Both the position numbers and the translations under genes were made by a program. The notes under the pieces are model-generated. The model did not search any database. It was not told the origin of the DNA and saw only the letters and a list, made by a program, of their open reading frames with translations. From Parafrankia irregularis (GTDB taxonomy: Bacteria; Actinomycetota; Actinomycetes; Frankiales; Frankiaceae): DNA of 64,000 nucleotides. Location of the stretch: NCBI RefSeq assembly GCF_001536285.1, contig NZ_FAOZ01000012.1, positions 124,001-188,000 of the forward strand, written 5' to 3'. How positions within the stretch are numbered: position 1 is the stretch's first letter; the number at the start of each line of letters is the position of its first letter. Below, piece by piece: positions 52,628 to 61,036 of the stretch.

Positions 52628-54001
52628 ATGAAGCAAGCGGCACGATTAGCTTCCCGAGCCGTCGCGGTGCTGGCCACGTCCTGCGCCGTCATGGCCGGCA
52701 TGACGGCCTGTTCGGACGACGAGTCCGACCCGGCCACGAGTGCCCCCGCCGTCACCATCGCCGACATCAAGGCGGGACCGGAGTCCGGCTGGAGCGACGG
52801 CGGTTTCCAGCCCGACCTGTCCACGATGAAGTGCGGCCAGACGGCGTCCGATCCCAGCCGGGGAGTCACGGACACCGAGATCACGATCGGTGGTCTCGCC
52901 TATCTGACGAGCCCGTCCGGCTCCTCGATGGCCGGCACGGAGGAGGGTGCGCGAGCTCGGTTCGAGCGTGCCAACGCCGAGGGTGGCATCAACGGCAGGA
53001 AGATCAACTACGTCGGGACCCTGGACGACGGCAACGACCCCGCGCGCAACGGCTCGCAGGCCAAGGTGCTCGTCGACCAGAAGAAGATCTTCGCCGCGGT
53101 ACCGGTGATGACCAGCAGTGCCAGCTACCTCGACACCTTCTGCGACGAGACCGTTCCGTTCTTCGGCTGGGGTTTCAACTCGGGGTTCTGCAACACCTCG
53201 GTCGGCTTCGGCGTCACCGGATGCCTGCTGCCCGGCAAGGAGATCACGGCGACGGCGACCACCTACGGCGTCATGCTCAACGCGCTGTTCGACGGCGATG
53301 CGTCCGGCAGGACCGTCGCCCTCGTCGGTAACGACGGCGACACCGCACGGGCCGGGCTGGCCTCCATCGCCAGGCAGATGAAGGCAGTCGGCCTCGACGT
53401 CGTGTACCAGGAGACGCCGGTACCCGCTGCCGGCCTGACGGACGCCACGCCGGTCGTGAACGCGCTCATGACGGCCAGCAAGGGCTCGCCGCCTGACGTG
53501 GTCTTCTACGGCACCGACTTCAGTACGACGCTCAAGCTGACCGAGGCTCTGGACTCCGCCGGGTTCAAGGGGAAGCACCTCAACACCGTCGGCTATGACC
53601 CGCGCCTGGCCGCCGCCAAGGTCGACGGCCTGTCCGGCGCCTACACCTCCCTGCAGTGGCAGCCCGGCACCGACGTCTCCGTGCCGGCGATCAAGCAGAT
53701 GGCCGACGACATCACGAAGTACGCCCCCCAGACCGTGCTCAGTCTGCCGACGATGGCCGGGTACTGGGCTGCCGACATGTTCGTCGCCGCGGCGACGAAG
53801 GCCGGCAAGGATCTGACCGTCGACTCGATCATGAAGGTCCTCAACGGCGATTTCTCCTACCACGTCGATGGCGCGGTCGCCGAGTCCCGCTGGCCGTTCA
53901 ACCACTTCGTGTCCACGCCGTGCACGTCCGTCGTCCAGCTTGCTGGCGACAAGTACGACGTCACCAGCAAGCTGGCCTGCGGCGCCTACCTGAAGAGCTG
54001 A
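52628..54001 (+). CDS. Solute-binding lipoprotein (branched-chain amino acid/aromatic type ABC)
   Basis: A 457-residue periplasmic-binding-fold protein (Peripla_BP_6/LivJ type). The signal peptide ends in a lipobox MAGMTAC (Cys about residue 28). The mature part starts its first lobe at ITIGGLAYLTSPSGSSMAG and continues with ARARFERANAEGGINGRKI, VVFYGTDFSTTLKLTEALD and MAGYWAADMFVAAA. Such proteins bind amino acids, aromatic acids or other small carboxylates and hand them to LivHMGF-type permeases, none of which are in the window. A very strong terminator hairpin follows. In this cluster it may capture the substrate or act as sensor (inference). Confidence 0.9.
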   Translation: MKQAARLASRAVAVLATSCAVMAGMTACSDDESDPATSAPAVTIADIKAGPESGWSDGGFQPDLSTMKCGQTASDPSRGVTDTEITIGGLAYLTSPSGSSMAGTEEGARARFERANAEGGINGRKINYVGTLDDGNDPARNGSQAKVLVDQKKIFAAVPVMTSSASYLDTFCDETVPFFGWGFNSGFCNTSVGFGVTGCLLPGKEITATATTYGVMLNALFDGDASGRTVALVGNDGDTARAGLASIARQMKAVGLDVVYQETPVPAAGLTDATPVVNALMTASKGSPPDVVFYGTDFSTTLKLTEALDSAGFKGKHLNTVGYDPRLAAAKVDGLSGAYTSLQWQPGTDVSVPAIKQMADDITKYAPQTVLSLPTMAGYWAADMFVAAATKAGKDLTVDSIMKVLNGDFSYHVDGAVAESRWPFNHFVSTPCTSVVQLAGDKYDVTSKLACGAYLKS

Positions 54002-54037
54002 CGTCCCGGTCGAGGTGGCCGACGCGTTACCTCGCCA

Positions 54038-54080
54038 CATGCGCTGCCGGGCCTGGCGTTCCAGCGCCCGGCAGCGCATG
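54038..54080 (+). terminator. Strong hairpin terminator after the binding-protein gene
   Basis: Perfect 15-bp arms CATGCGCTGCCGGGC / GCCCGGCAGCGCATG with a 13-nt loop, isolating the binding-protein gene from the P450 gene downstream. Confidence 0.75.
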
Positions 54081-54157
54081 AACCGCTGCCGCGGCCACCG
54101 CCGGCGGACCGCGCGAGAAGCACTCGGTCATCGAAACCGAACCGGCCGGAGGCATAC

Positions 54158-55348
54158 ATGAGCGATCTCTACTGGGACCCGATCTCACCCGAGCTGCGCG
54201 ACGACCCGTACCCGCTCTGGCGGCGGCTGCGGGACGAGGCGCCGGTCTACCGCAACGACCGCCTCGACTTCTACGCACTGTCCCGCTTCGCCGACATCGA
54301 GGCGGCGCACCGTGATGCGGAGACGTTCAGCTCGAACCACGGCACGACCCTCGAGACGATGTCGCCGGAGCCGATGGACTCGGCGATGATGATCTGGCTC
54401 GACCCGCCCAGGCACACCACGCTGCGCAAGCTCGTCTCGCGGGCGTTCACGGTCCGCCGGGTGTCGGCTCTGGAGGACCGCATCCGCGAGATCTGCGCGG
54501 AGCTGCTCGACCCGCGGATCGGCTCGGGCGGTTTCGACTTCGTCCAGGACTTCTCCGCGATCCTCCCGCCGACGGTCATCTCGATCCTGCTCGGTGTGCC
54601 CCGCAGCGAGCGGGAGGAACTGCGCCAGGTCGTCGACAACGTCTTCCACATGGAGGAGGGCGTCGGCATGGCGAACGAGGTGTCCTACACGGCGTTGACC
54701 GAGCTCGGGCTGCGCCTGGGCGCGCACTTCGCGGACCGCCGCACGAACGCGCGCGACGACGTCTTCACCGACCTGGTCGCCGCCGAGGTCGCCGACGAGG
54801 TGACCGGCGAGCCGCGCCGGCTCACGGACGAGGAACTCGCCAGTTTCGCGATCCTGCTGTTCAGCGCCGGCAGCGAGACGGTCGCGCGCAACCTCGGCTG
54901 GGCGGCGAGCCTCCTGGACCAGCATCCCGACCAGCGGGCGGAGCTCGCACGGGACCCGGCACTGATCCCCGGGGCGTTGGAGGAGATCCTCCGTTTCGAA
55001 CCACCGTCCCCGGTCAACGCCCGATGGTCGACCCGCGACATCACCGTCGGCGACCAGATGATCCCGGCGAACTCCCGGGTCATCCTCATCACCGGCTCGG
55101 CGGGCCGCGACGAGCGGCAGTACACGAACCCGGACGTCTTCGACATCCATCGCAAGGTCGACCTGCACATGACCTTCGGGTACGGGATGCACTTCTGTCT
55201 CGGGGCGGCGCTGGCCCGCCGTGAAGGCCGCATCGGTCTGGAGGAGACGTTGCGGCGGTGGCCGGACTGGACGGTGGACCGCGAGGCCACCGAGATGCTC
55301 TACACCAGCACCGTCCGCGGTCCGCTGCGGCTACCCGTCCGAGTCTGA
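54158..55348 (+). CDS. Cytochrome P450
   Basis: A 396-residue class I P450 starting MSDLYWDPISPELRDDPYPL. The I-helix motif is FSAGSETVARN (about residues 241-251), ExxR is in EEILRFEPP, and the heme loop FGYGMHFCLGAA puts the axial Cys near residue 347. The ATG at 54158 follows CGGAGG. It is the only P450 in the cluster and is isolated by strong terminators on both sides, so it has its own promoter, without an ATCTAGAT-type site. A hydroxylation of the pathway substrate or an intermediate is likely; redox partner genes are absent. Confidence 0.94.
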   Translation: MSDLYWDPISPELRDDPYPLWRRLRDEAPVYRNDRLDFYALSRFADIEAAHRDAETFSSNHGTTLETMSPEPMDSAMMIWLDPPRHTTLRKLVSRAFTVRRVSALEDRIREICAELLDPRIGSGGFDFVQDFSAILPPTVISILLGVPRSEREELRQVVDNVFHMEEGVGMANEVSYTALTELGLRLGAHFADRRTNARDDVFTDLVAAEVADEVTGEPRRLTDEELASFAILLFSAGSETVARNLGWAASLLDQHPDQRAELARDPALIPGALEEILRFEPPSPVNARWSTRDITVGDQMIPANSRVILITGSAGRDERQYTNPDVFDIHRKVDLHMTFGYGMHFCLGAALARREGRIGLEETLRRWPDWTVDREATEMLYTSTVRGPLRLPVRV

Positions 55349-55365
55349 CCGTCTGGGCGCAGAAC

Positions 55366-55409
55366 GACGCCTGGCCGGGCCCTCGGCGAGAAGGGCCCGG
55401 CCAGGCGTC
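55366..55409. terminator. Strong bidirectional hairpin terminator
   Basis: Perfect 18-bp arms GACGCCTGGCCGGGCCCT / AGGGCCCGGCCAGGCGTC between the convergent P450 and FadE genes; the longest perfect hairpin in the window. Confidence 0.8.
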
Positions 55410-55445
55410 GCCCGGCGGGGTGGCCAGACGAGTCCGGCCGCCGGC

Positions 55446-56750
55446 TCAGCCGATCCGGCCGTCCCAGCTGCGCGCGTCCCGCACGACGTCCCGGAACGGC
55501 TTGCGGGCGTCGAAACTCGGCTCCCGGGGCAGGCCCAGCACCCGCTCACCGATACCGTTGCGCTGCACCTCGTTCGTACCGGCGGCGATCGCTACCATCC
55601 GGCCGTTCAGGTACGTGGTCGCGGGCAGCGCAGCCGCCTCGTCGGCCCCCTCGGGCCACAGCAGTGCCTCGGCCCCACCGATCTCGACCCCGATCCGGGC
55701 CCGGATCGGGGAGAGCACGCCCGCGGCCAGCTTGCCGTACGCGGCGACCGCCGGCTGAGGCTGGGCGGAGCTACGCAGCCGCGCGGCGATCCGCCGGCCG
55801 AGGTGGTACTGGGCGTAGTCGTTGATGTGGGCGGTCGCGATCGCCTGCCGGGCAAGCGGGTCGTCGAGACGGCCGGCCCTGCGCGCGAGCTCCACGAGGT
55901 CGGGAGCCAGCTCCCGCGGCTCGACCCGGACCCCGCTCGAGCTCCCGGCGCCTCGCTCGTACACCAGCATGGTCTGCGCGACCGACCATCCCTGGTTGAC
56001 CTCGCCGATGATGTCCTCGTCGGTGACGACGACATCGTCGAGGAACGCCTCGCAGAAGCCGGACGCGCCGTTGATCTGCCGGATCGGCCGCACCGTGACT
56101 CCGGGGGCGCCGGTGGGGACGGCGAACCAGGTCAGGCCCTGATGCTTCGGAACATCCCAGTCCGTGCGCGCCAGGCACATGGCGTAGTCGGCCTGGTGGG
56201 CGCCGGTGCTCCAGATCTTCGACCCGTTCAGCACCCACCGGTCTCCGTCGCGGCGCGCCGTGGTCCGGATCCCCGCCAGGTCCGAACCGGCCTCCGGCTC
56301 CGAGTAGAACTGGCACCACAACCGCTCCCCCGCCAGGATCGGCGGGATGTGCCGGCTCAGGAAGTCCGCGGACGCGTGCGCGAGCATCGACCGGGCGATC
56401 GCGGTGAAGGTGACATGGCCGGCACCGCCGAACTGCGGCGTGGCGTAGTCCCGCGCCTCCTCCCGGAAGACGCGCTCGTACTCGCCTGTCAGTCCCCGGC
56501 CGCCGTACTCCCGCGGAAACGAGAGGCCGGCGTACCCGGCGTCGAACAGCTTGCGCTGCAGCGGACGGGCGGCCGCGACCTGTTCGTCGCTGCGGGCCTC
56601 CCCGCCGTCCCCGGCGCCCGGTGCCTTCCGCTCGAGGTTCGCGGCCAGCCACGCGCGGATCTCGGCCCGGAACTCGTCGAGGCCGATCGCCCTGCCTGTC
56701 GTCGCATCGCCCGTCGTCGCATCGCCCGTCGTCACGTCGCCCGTCGTCAC
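55446..56750 (-). CDS. Acyl-CoA dehydrogenase, large-type partner of the second FadE pair
   Basis: A 434-residue acyl-CoA dehydrogenase closely similar to the product of 39385-40725: KLFDAGYAGLSFPREYGGRG, FYSEPEAGSDLAG, LNGSKIWSTGAHQADYAMCL and GTNEVQRNGIGERVLGLPRE. The N terminus is a (GDVTT/GDATT) repeat encoded by a 15-bp tandem array, so the exact start is uncertain; the GTG at 56750 follows GAGGG, and no other start occurs in frame between it and the upstream stop. It pairs with the acyl-CoA dehydrogenase at 56848-58146, 97 bp upstream. Predicted to form a heteromeric FadE. Confidence 0.9.
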   Translation of the reverse strand: MTTGDVTTGDATTGDATTGRAIGLDEFRAEIRAWLAANLERKAPGAGDGGEARSDEQVAAARPLQRKLFDAGYAGLSFPREYGGRGLTGEYERVFREEARDYATPQFGGAGHVTFTAIARSMLAHASADFLSRHIPPILAGERLWCQFYSEPEAGSDLAGIRTTARRDGDRWVLNGSKIWSTGAHQADYAMCLARTDWDVPKHQGLTWFAVPTGAPGVTVRPIRQINGASGFCEAFLDDVVVTDEDIIGEVNQGWSVAQTMLVYERGAGSSSGVRVEPRELAPDLVELARRAGRLDDPLARQAIATAHINDYAQYHLGRRIAARLRSSAQPQPAVAAYGKLAAGVLSPIRARIGVEIGGAEALLWPEGADEAAALPATTYLNGRMVAIAAGTNEVQRNGIGERVLGLPREPSFDARKPFRDVVRDARSWDGRIG

Positions 56751-56757
56751 GTCGCCC
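56697..56757 (-). repeat. 15-bp tandem repeat, four copies, at the start of a FadE gene
   Basis: Four copies of a 15-bp unit (CGTCGTC(G/A)C(A/G)TCGCC on the + strand) encode GD(V/A)TT. The two 5'-most copies contain GTG codons, so copy number also shifts the possible start codon. Confidence 0.85.
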
Positions 56758-56847
56758 GCCCTCGCATCATCAGTCTCGTCGCTCGTCGTCGCTCGTCGTC
56801 GCTGGCGTCCCGGGTGCGCCCGCGCCCCACCTCGCGCACTCGCGGCA

Positions 56848-58146
56848 CTAGATCCCGGAAAGCTGGCACAGGTGCTCCCGATGCCAGGCCGGGTCACCGA
56901 AGAACGCCGCGTCGGTGGTCAGGCGGCGCAGGAACAGGTGCTGGTCGTGCTCCCAGGTGAAGCCGATCCCGCCGAAGATCTGGAAACAGTTCTGGGCCAG
57001 GGAGACGCCGTGTTCTCCGACGTAGGCCTTCGCCATGCTCGCCGCCTCCAGGCCGTAGTCCCGCAGGTCGGAGCCCGCCTCGGCCGGGTTCGCGTCCGTG
57101 GACCGCCCCGGCACGTCCGTGCCGGCGAGGCCGACCGCCTCGCCGAGGCGCTGGGCCGCGGCGGCCGTGATCGCCTTGCTCATCTCCAGCACCAGACTGG
57201 CGTCCGCCAGCACGTGCTTGAGCGCCTGGAACGAGCCGATCGGGCGGCCGAACGCGATCCGGTCCTTCGCGTACTGGACTGTCAGCGCGAGCTCGTAGTC
57301 CATCGCGCCGACCGACTCCGCCGCGGTCAGGACGCAGGCGAGGGCGAGCTGCCTGGCGATGAGCTCGTCGTCGCCGAGATCGGCCGCGTGCAGCCGGCCG
57401 GCGGACCCGACGGTGACGCCGTCGAACTCCAGGCCGACGAACCGGCGGGTGAGATCCAGCGATTCCAGGGGCTGCACACGCAGGCCGGGCGTGTCCGCCG
57501 GCAGCAGGAACTGCACGAGCGCCGGCCCGCCGCCGCCGTCGGTGGTCGCTGTGGCGTCTTCGGCCGCGGCGGACACGAGATACCAGCCGTCCGGGCCGGG
57601 GTTCTCCACGAAGGTGGCCCGCCCGGACAGGCGCCAGCCATCGCCGCTCCTGGTCGCCGACACAGGATTTCCCGGGCCACCGACACGGTTCGGCCACGGG
57701 CGGGCGCCCGGCACGCGGCCGGCTCCCGTCGGCACCGGCACCGACGCCGACGCCGACGGCACCGCGGGTGCCCAGGCCGCCGAGGCCTCCCCCGACAGCA
57801 GGGCGGGCAGCACCTTCGCCGTGTGCTCGCCGGTGCCCGCGACCGCGAGGGCGTACGCCACGACGTTGGTCCCGACAAACGGACCCGGCTGCAGCAGGCG
57901 GCCGCGGTGGTAGGCGACCAGGGCGGCGTCGAAAACCGCGTTGTCGGACATGCTCCCGCCGCCGAGGTCGGCGGGAACGAGCGGCGCGAACCAACCCAGC
58001 TCGGCCGCCTGGCGCCGATACGCCCTGGCGAAGGCGGGATCGGTGTACGCCTGCGCGCGGACCTTCTCCAGCGGACAGGTGCGTTCGATGAAACGCGCGG
58101 ACGCGTCCACCAGCATCCGCTGCTCGTCGGTCAGAACATCATCCAC
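56848..58146 (-). CDS. Acyl-CoA dehydrogenase, second partner of the second FadE pair
   Basis: A 432-residue acyl-CoA dehydrogenase-fold protein similar to 40725-41969: TDEQRMLVDASARFIERTCP, FGRPIGSFQALKHVLADASL and FGGIGFTWEHDQHLFLRRLT. It carries two Ala/Pro/Gly/Ser-rich inserts (about residues 125-165 and near 335-355), so it is longer than its paralogue. The GTG at 58146 follows GAGGAG. First gene of the minus-strand FadE pair. Heteromeric assembly with the downstream FadE is inferred from known actinobacterial alpha2beta2 enzymes. Confidence 0.9.
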   Translation of the reverse strand: MDDVLTDEQRMLVDASARFIERTCPLEKVRAQAYTDPAFARAYRRQAAELGWFAPLVPADLGGGSMSDNAVFDAALVAYHRGRLLQPGPFVGTNVVAYALAVAGTGEHTAKVLPALLSGEASAAWAPAVPSASASVPVPTGAGRVPGARPWPNRVGGPGNPVSATRSGDGWRLSGRATFVENPGPDGWYLVSAAAEDATATTDGGGGPALVQFLLPADTPGLRVQPLESLDLTRRFVGLEFDGVTVGSAGRLHAADLGDDELIARQLALACVLTAAESVGAMDYELALTVQYAKDRIAFGRPIGSFQALKHVLADASLVLEMSKAITAAAAQRLGEAVGLAGTDVPGRSTDANPAEAGSDLRDYGLEAASMAKAYVGEHGVSLAQNCFQIFGGIGFTWEHDQHLFLRRLTTDAAFFGDPAWHREHLCQLSGI

Positions 58147-58247
58147 GGCCGGCTCCTCGGCTGAGTCGTGCGTCTCGTTCGTCCACGGTCCGCCGCCGCG
58201 CCGGGTGTTCCGGGCACGCCGGGTCGGCTGTCGGCATCCGGCTGCGC

Positions 58248-59294
58248 TCAGACGCGGACGCGCCCGCGCGGCAACGGGAGCGGGATGTCGGTGTAGGTGA
58301 CGATGCCGGGCGGCGCCGCGACGACCGCGGGGATCGCGTTCAGGGCCGGCAGCGCGGTCATGATCATTCCGAGAACCATGAAGTCGCCGAGCGTCTTCCA
58401 GGCGAAGTCAGGTGGCGGAGCGATGTCGACCCTGGTGCGGATCGTCGGGCGCCCCTGGACCTCGATGACGTACCCGGTCCTGATCTGCCAGTCCGGGTCG
58501 AGGGTCTGGCCCTTGCGCCACCGCACCCGCAGGTCGACGATCGTCCGCCCGCCGACCCTCCCCTGCCAGCTGACGGCGATGCCGGCGACATGGTCGGCGG
58601 CGATCCGCCACGAGCCGAGATCGACATCCTGGGTCGTCCTGGCGTACTCGGCCTCGCAGACGACCTCGTCGAACTCGACGCCGAGCGCGTCGCCGAGCAG
58701 CCGGACGGCATCCTCGAAGATGGCGGTGCCGGACCTGGTCATCTCCGGAAGCTCGGGATCATCCATCGGCCGGCCGAATCCCACCGGCAGCTCGGTCGCC
58801 GGGGAGTCGTAACCGCTGATGTCCGCCGTCTCGGTGACGACGATCCGGTCGACACGATCGCAGCCACTGGCGGAGACGATGGCGATCAGGTTCGCGAAGC
58901 CCGGATTGATCCCGCTGCCGAAGATCGAGGACTGGCCCCGCTCGCACGCCTCGATGATCCGGCGGCGGCCGGCCCCGAGAGAATGGCCCGTGATGAAGGC
59001 GGCCGTGGTGACGATGTTGCTTCCCGATTCCAGAATGCGCACCATCTCGTCGACATCCGGCCACATCGGGTTGTACACCACGCAGTCCGGCCGCAGGCCC
59101 AGCAATGCCTCGACGTCACTGGTCACCGCGACTCCCGTCGGGGCGACCCCGCATAATTCGCCGACATCTCGGCCCACCTTGTCCGGCGACCAGGCGAAAC
59201 AGCCGACGAGCTCCAGGCCGGGATGCGCGATTATCGCCTCGACCGACTGCTTTCCAACATTGCCGGTCGTCCACTGCACAACACGAAACGTCAT
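58248..59294 (-). CDS. DapB-like NAD(P)-binding dehydrogenase
   Basis: A 348-residue protein with an N-terminal Rossmann domain of the dihydrodipicolinate reductase type: VVQWTTGNVGKQSVEAIIAH (about residues 5-24), AWSPDKVGRDVGEL, then VVYNPMWPDVDEMVRILESG and GSGINPGFANLIAI. It belongs to the family sometimes annotated as NAD(P)H-dependent amine or 2,4-diaminopentanoate dehydrogenase-like, which is often found in actinobacterial catabolic clusters with unknown substrate. The ATG at 59294 follows GGACGG. It lies between the FadE pair and the FadD gene on the same strand, so the unit probably is fadD, this gene, fadE, fadE with internal terminator. Confidence 0.87.
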   Translation of the reverse strand: MTFRVVQWTTGNVGKQSVEAIIAHPGLELVGCFAWSPDKVGRDVGELCGVAPTGVAVTSDVEALLGLRPDCVVYNPMWPDVDEMVRILESGSNIVTTAAFITGHSLGAGRRRIIEACERGQSSIFGSGINPGFANLIAIVSASGCDRVDRIVVTETADISGYDSPATELPVGFGRPMDDPELPEMTRSGTAIFEDAVRLLGDALGVEFDEVVCEAEYARTTQDVDLGSWRIAADHVAGIAVSWQGRVGGRTIVDLRVRWRKGQTLDPDWQIRTGYVIEVQGRPTIRTRVDIAPPPDFAWKTLGDFMVLGMIMTALPALNAIPAVVAAPPGIVTYTDIPLPLPRGRVRV

Positions 59295-59353
59295 GTCCAC
59301 CGTCCGTTCAGTAGTATCGGGCGGCTCCGAAGGAGCCCCCGCGCCCATTTCGA

Positions 59354-59391
59354 CAGGCCGACGACCGCGCCGCGGTGCGGTCGTCGGCCTG
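59354..59391 (-). terminator. Hairpin terminator after the FadD gene
   Basis: Perfect 15-bp arms CAGGCCGACGACCGC / GCGGTCGTCGGCCTG directly after the FadD stop, separating it from the DapB-like gene. Confidence 0.7.
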
Positions 59392-59404
59392 GTGCGGTTT
59401 CGGG

Positions 59405-61036
59405 CTACCGCTTCTCGTAGGTGATGCCGGACGCCTCGACATCCCAGGTGGTGCTGGTGGGTCCCTCCGCACGCAGTTCACGCTTCAGGACCCGGCCCAC
59501 CGGGCTGCGGGGCAGCTCGTCACGGAACTCGATATAGCGCGGAAGGACGAAATACGGGAGGGCGTCCACGCACCAGCGGAAAAGCTCCTCCTCGGTGAGC
59601 GTGGAGCCGGCGACGCGGGTCGCGGTGACCTTCACGTCGTCCTCGGTAAGCTTGCTCGGCACCGCGTGCACGGCCACGTCCGCGAGCTGACCGTGGCTCA
59701 TGAGAATGCGCTCGACCTCGAAGCTGGCGATGTTCTCCCCACGGCGACGCAGGTAGTCGGCCTTGCGGTCGACGAAGTAGAGGTAGCCATCCTCGTCGAT
59801 CTTTCCGATGTCGCCGGTGTGGTACCACCAGTTACGGCTGGTCTCGACCGTCACCTCGGGGCGGCCCCAGTAGCCCTCGAACATCACATGCGGCCGCTTC
59901 GGCCGGATCACGATCTCGCCGTCGGATCCGCGCGGCAGCTCGTTGTCCTCGTCGTCGAAGATCCGCACGTCGAAGTACTCGGTGTTGATGACGCCGGCGG
60001 CCCGCGGCCGGTTACGCACCCCCGGCGGCTGCCAGGAGATGAGGCTCGCCTCGGTCACGCCGTACGCCCCGGAGAACGTGTCGATCCCGAACCTGGTGCG
60101 GATCACGTCGTCGACCTCGGGCGGCAGGGGCGCCGCGCCCATGAGCCGCAGGGTCCGGTTGGCCTCCGGCGCACCCGAGCGCGGCATCTCCGGCCGGTCC
60201 ACGTCGTGCGCCAGGAGGTAGGCCATCGTGCCCAGGGTCGAGGTCATCGTCGCGCCGGTGCGGTTCATCTCCGGCCAGAAGTTCGACACCGAGAACTTCC
60301 GATAGATCGCCGCTCTACCGCCGTACACCAGTGTTCCGACCACGGCCGTGACCAGCGCGTTGTAGTGGAACATCGGCAGCGGCGTCCACACCACGTCATC
60401 CGCCGTGCGGCCCCAGCTGTACCCGATCTGGCGGGACAACGCCTCGTGGTAGTTGTGGCTGAGCATGCAGCCCTTGGAAAGTCCGGTCGTCCCGCCCGTG
60501 TAGATGAAGGTCGCGAGGTCCGAGGGCCGGCGTGCCACCGGCGCCGTCAGCGGCTCACCGGCCAGCAGGTCGTCGAAGGGATGCCCGGTCGCGCCGGGGA
60601 ACGTCGGGAGCTCGGGCCCGGTCACCAGCACATGGGCCAGCGCGGGCAGGTTCGCGGTCACTGCGGCGGCGCGGTCGGCGAGGTCACCGGCGACCACCAG
60701 CACGGTCGACCCCGAGTCGTGCAGTTGATGGCGCAGGTACTCGCCCTTGTAGGCGGTGTTGATGGGCACCGCCACAGCACCCGCCCACTGCGCGGCCCAC
60801 CACGAGATCAGCATCTCCGGCGAGTTCTCCAGCAGGATCGCCACCCGGTCACCGGGGGCGACCCCGAGCGACCGCAGGCCGGCGGCGAGGCGCGCGGCGC
60901 CGTCCCCTACCTGAGCCGCCGTCAGCGCGCGGCCGCCGATGTCCAGGTACTCGCTGTCAGGCTCCTTCTCGATCCGCCGCACCAGCAGCTCCGTGGTGGT
61001 GTGCTGCTGGGCGCTGCCCCACACGCCGTCACTCAC
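59405..61036 (-). CDS. Acyl-CoA synthetase (FadD-like)
   Basis: A 543-residue AMP-forming ligase: FIYTGGTTGLSKGCML (about residues 172-187), GAYGVTEASL, HTGDIGKIDEDGYLYFVDRK and RRRGENIASFEVE, with the C-terminal catalytic Lys in SPVGRVLKREL. The GTG at 61036 has GAGGAGG nine bases upstream and overlaps the upstream gene by 8 nt, so the two are co-translated. Proteins of this type activate cyclic or branched carboxylic acids. The acyl substrate is unknown; in this cluster it probably performs the entry CoA-ligation, together with or as alternative to the ligase at 62599. Confidence 0.92.
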   Translation of the reverse strand: MSDGVWGSAQQHTTTELLVRRIEKEPDSEYLDIGGRALTAAQVGDGAARLAAGLRSLGVAPGDRVAILLENSPEMLISWWAAQWAGAVAVPINTAYKGEYLRHQLHDSGSTVLVVAGDLADRAAAVTANLPALAHVLVTGPELPTFPGATGHPFDDLLAGEPLTAPVARRPSDLATFIYTGGTTGLSKGCMLSHNYHEALSRQIGYSWGRTADDVVWTPLPMFHYNALVTAVVGTLVYGGRAAIYRKFSVSNFWPEMNRTGATMTSTLGTMAYLLAHDVDRPEMPRSGAPEANRTLRLMGAAPLPPEVDDVIRTRFGIDTFSGAYGVTEASLISWQPPGVRNRPRAAGVINTEYFDVRIFDDEDNELPRGSDGEIVIRPKRPHVMFEGYWGRPEVTVETSRNWWYHTGDIGKIDEDGYLYFVDRKADYLRRRGENIASFEVERILMSHGQLADVAVHAVPSKLTEDDVKVTATRVAGSTLTEEELFRWCVDALPYFVLPRYIEFRDELPRSPVGRVLKRELRAEGPTSTTWDVEASGITYEKR

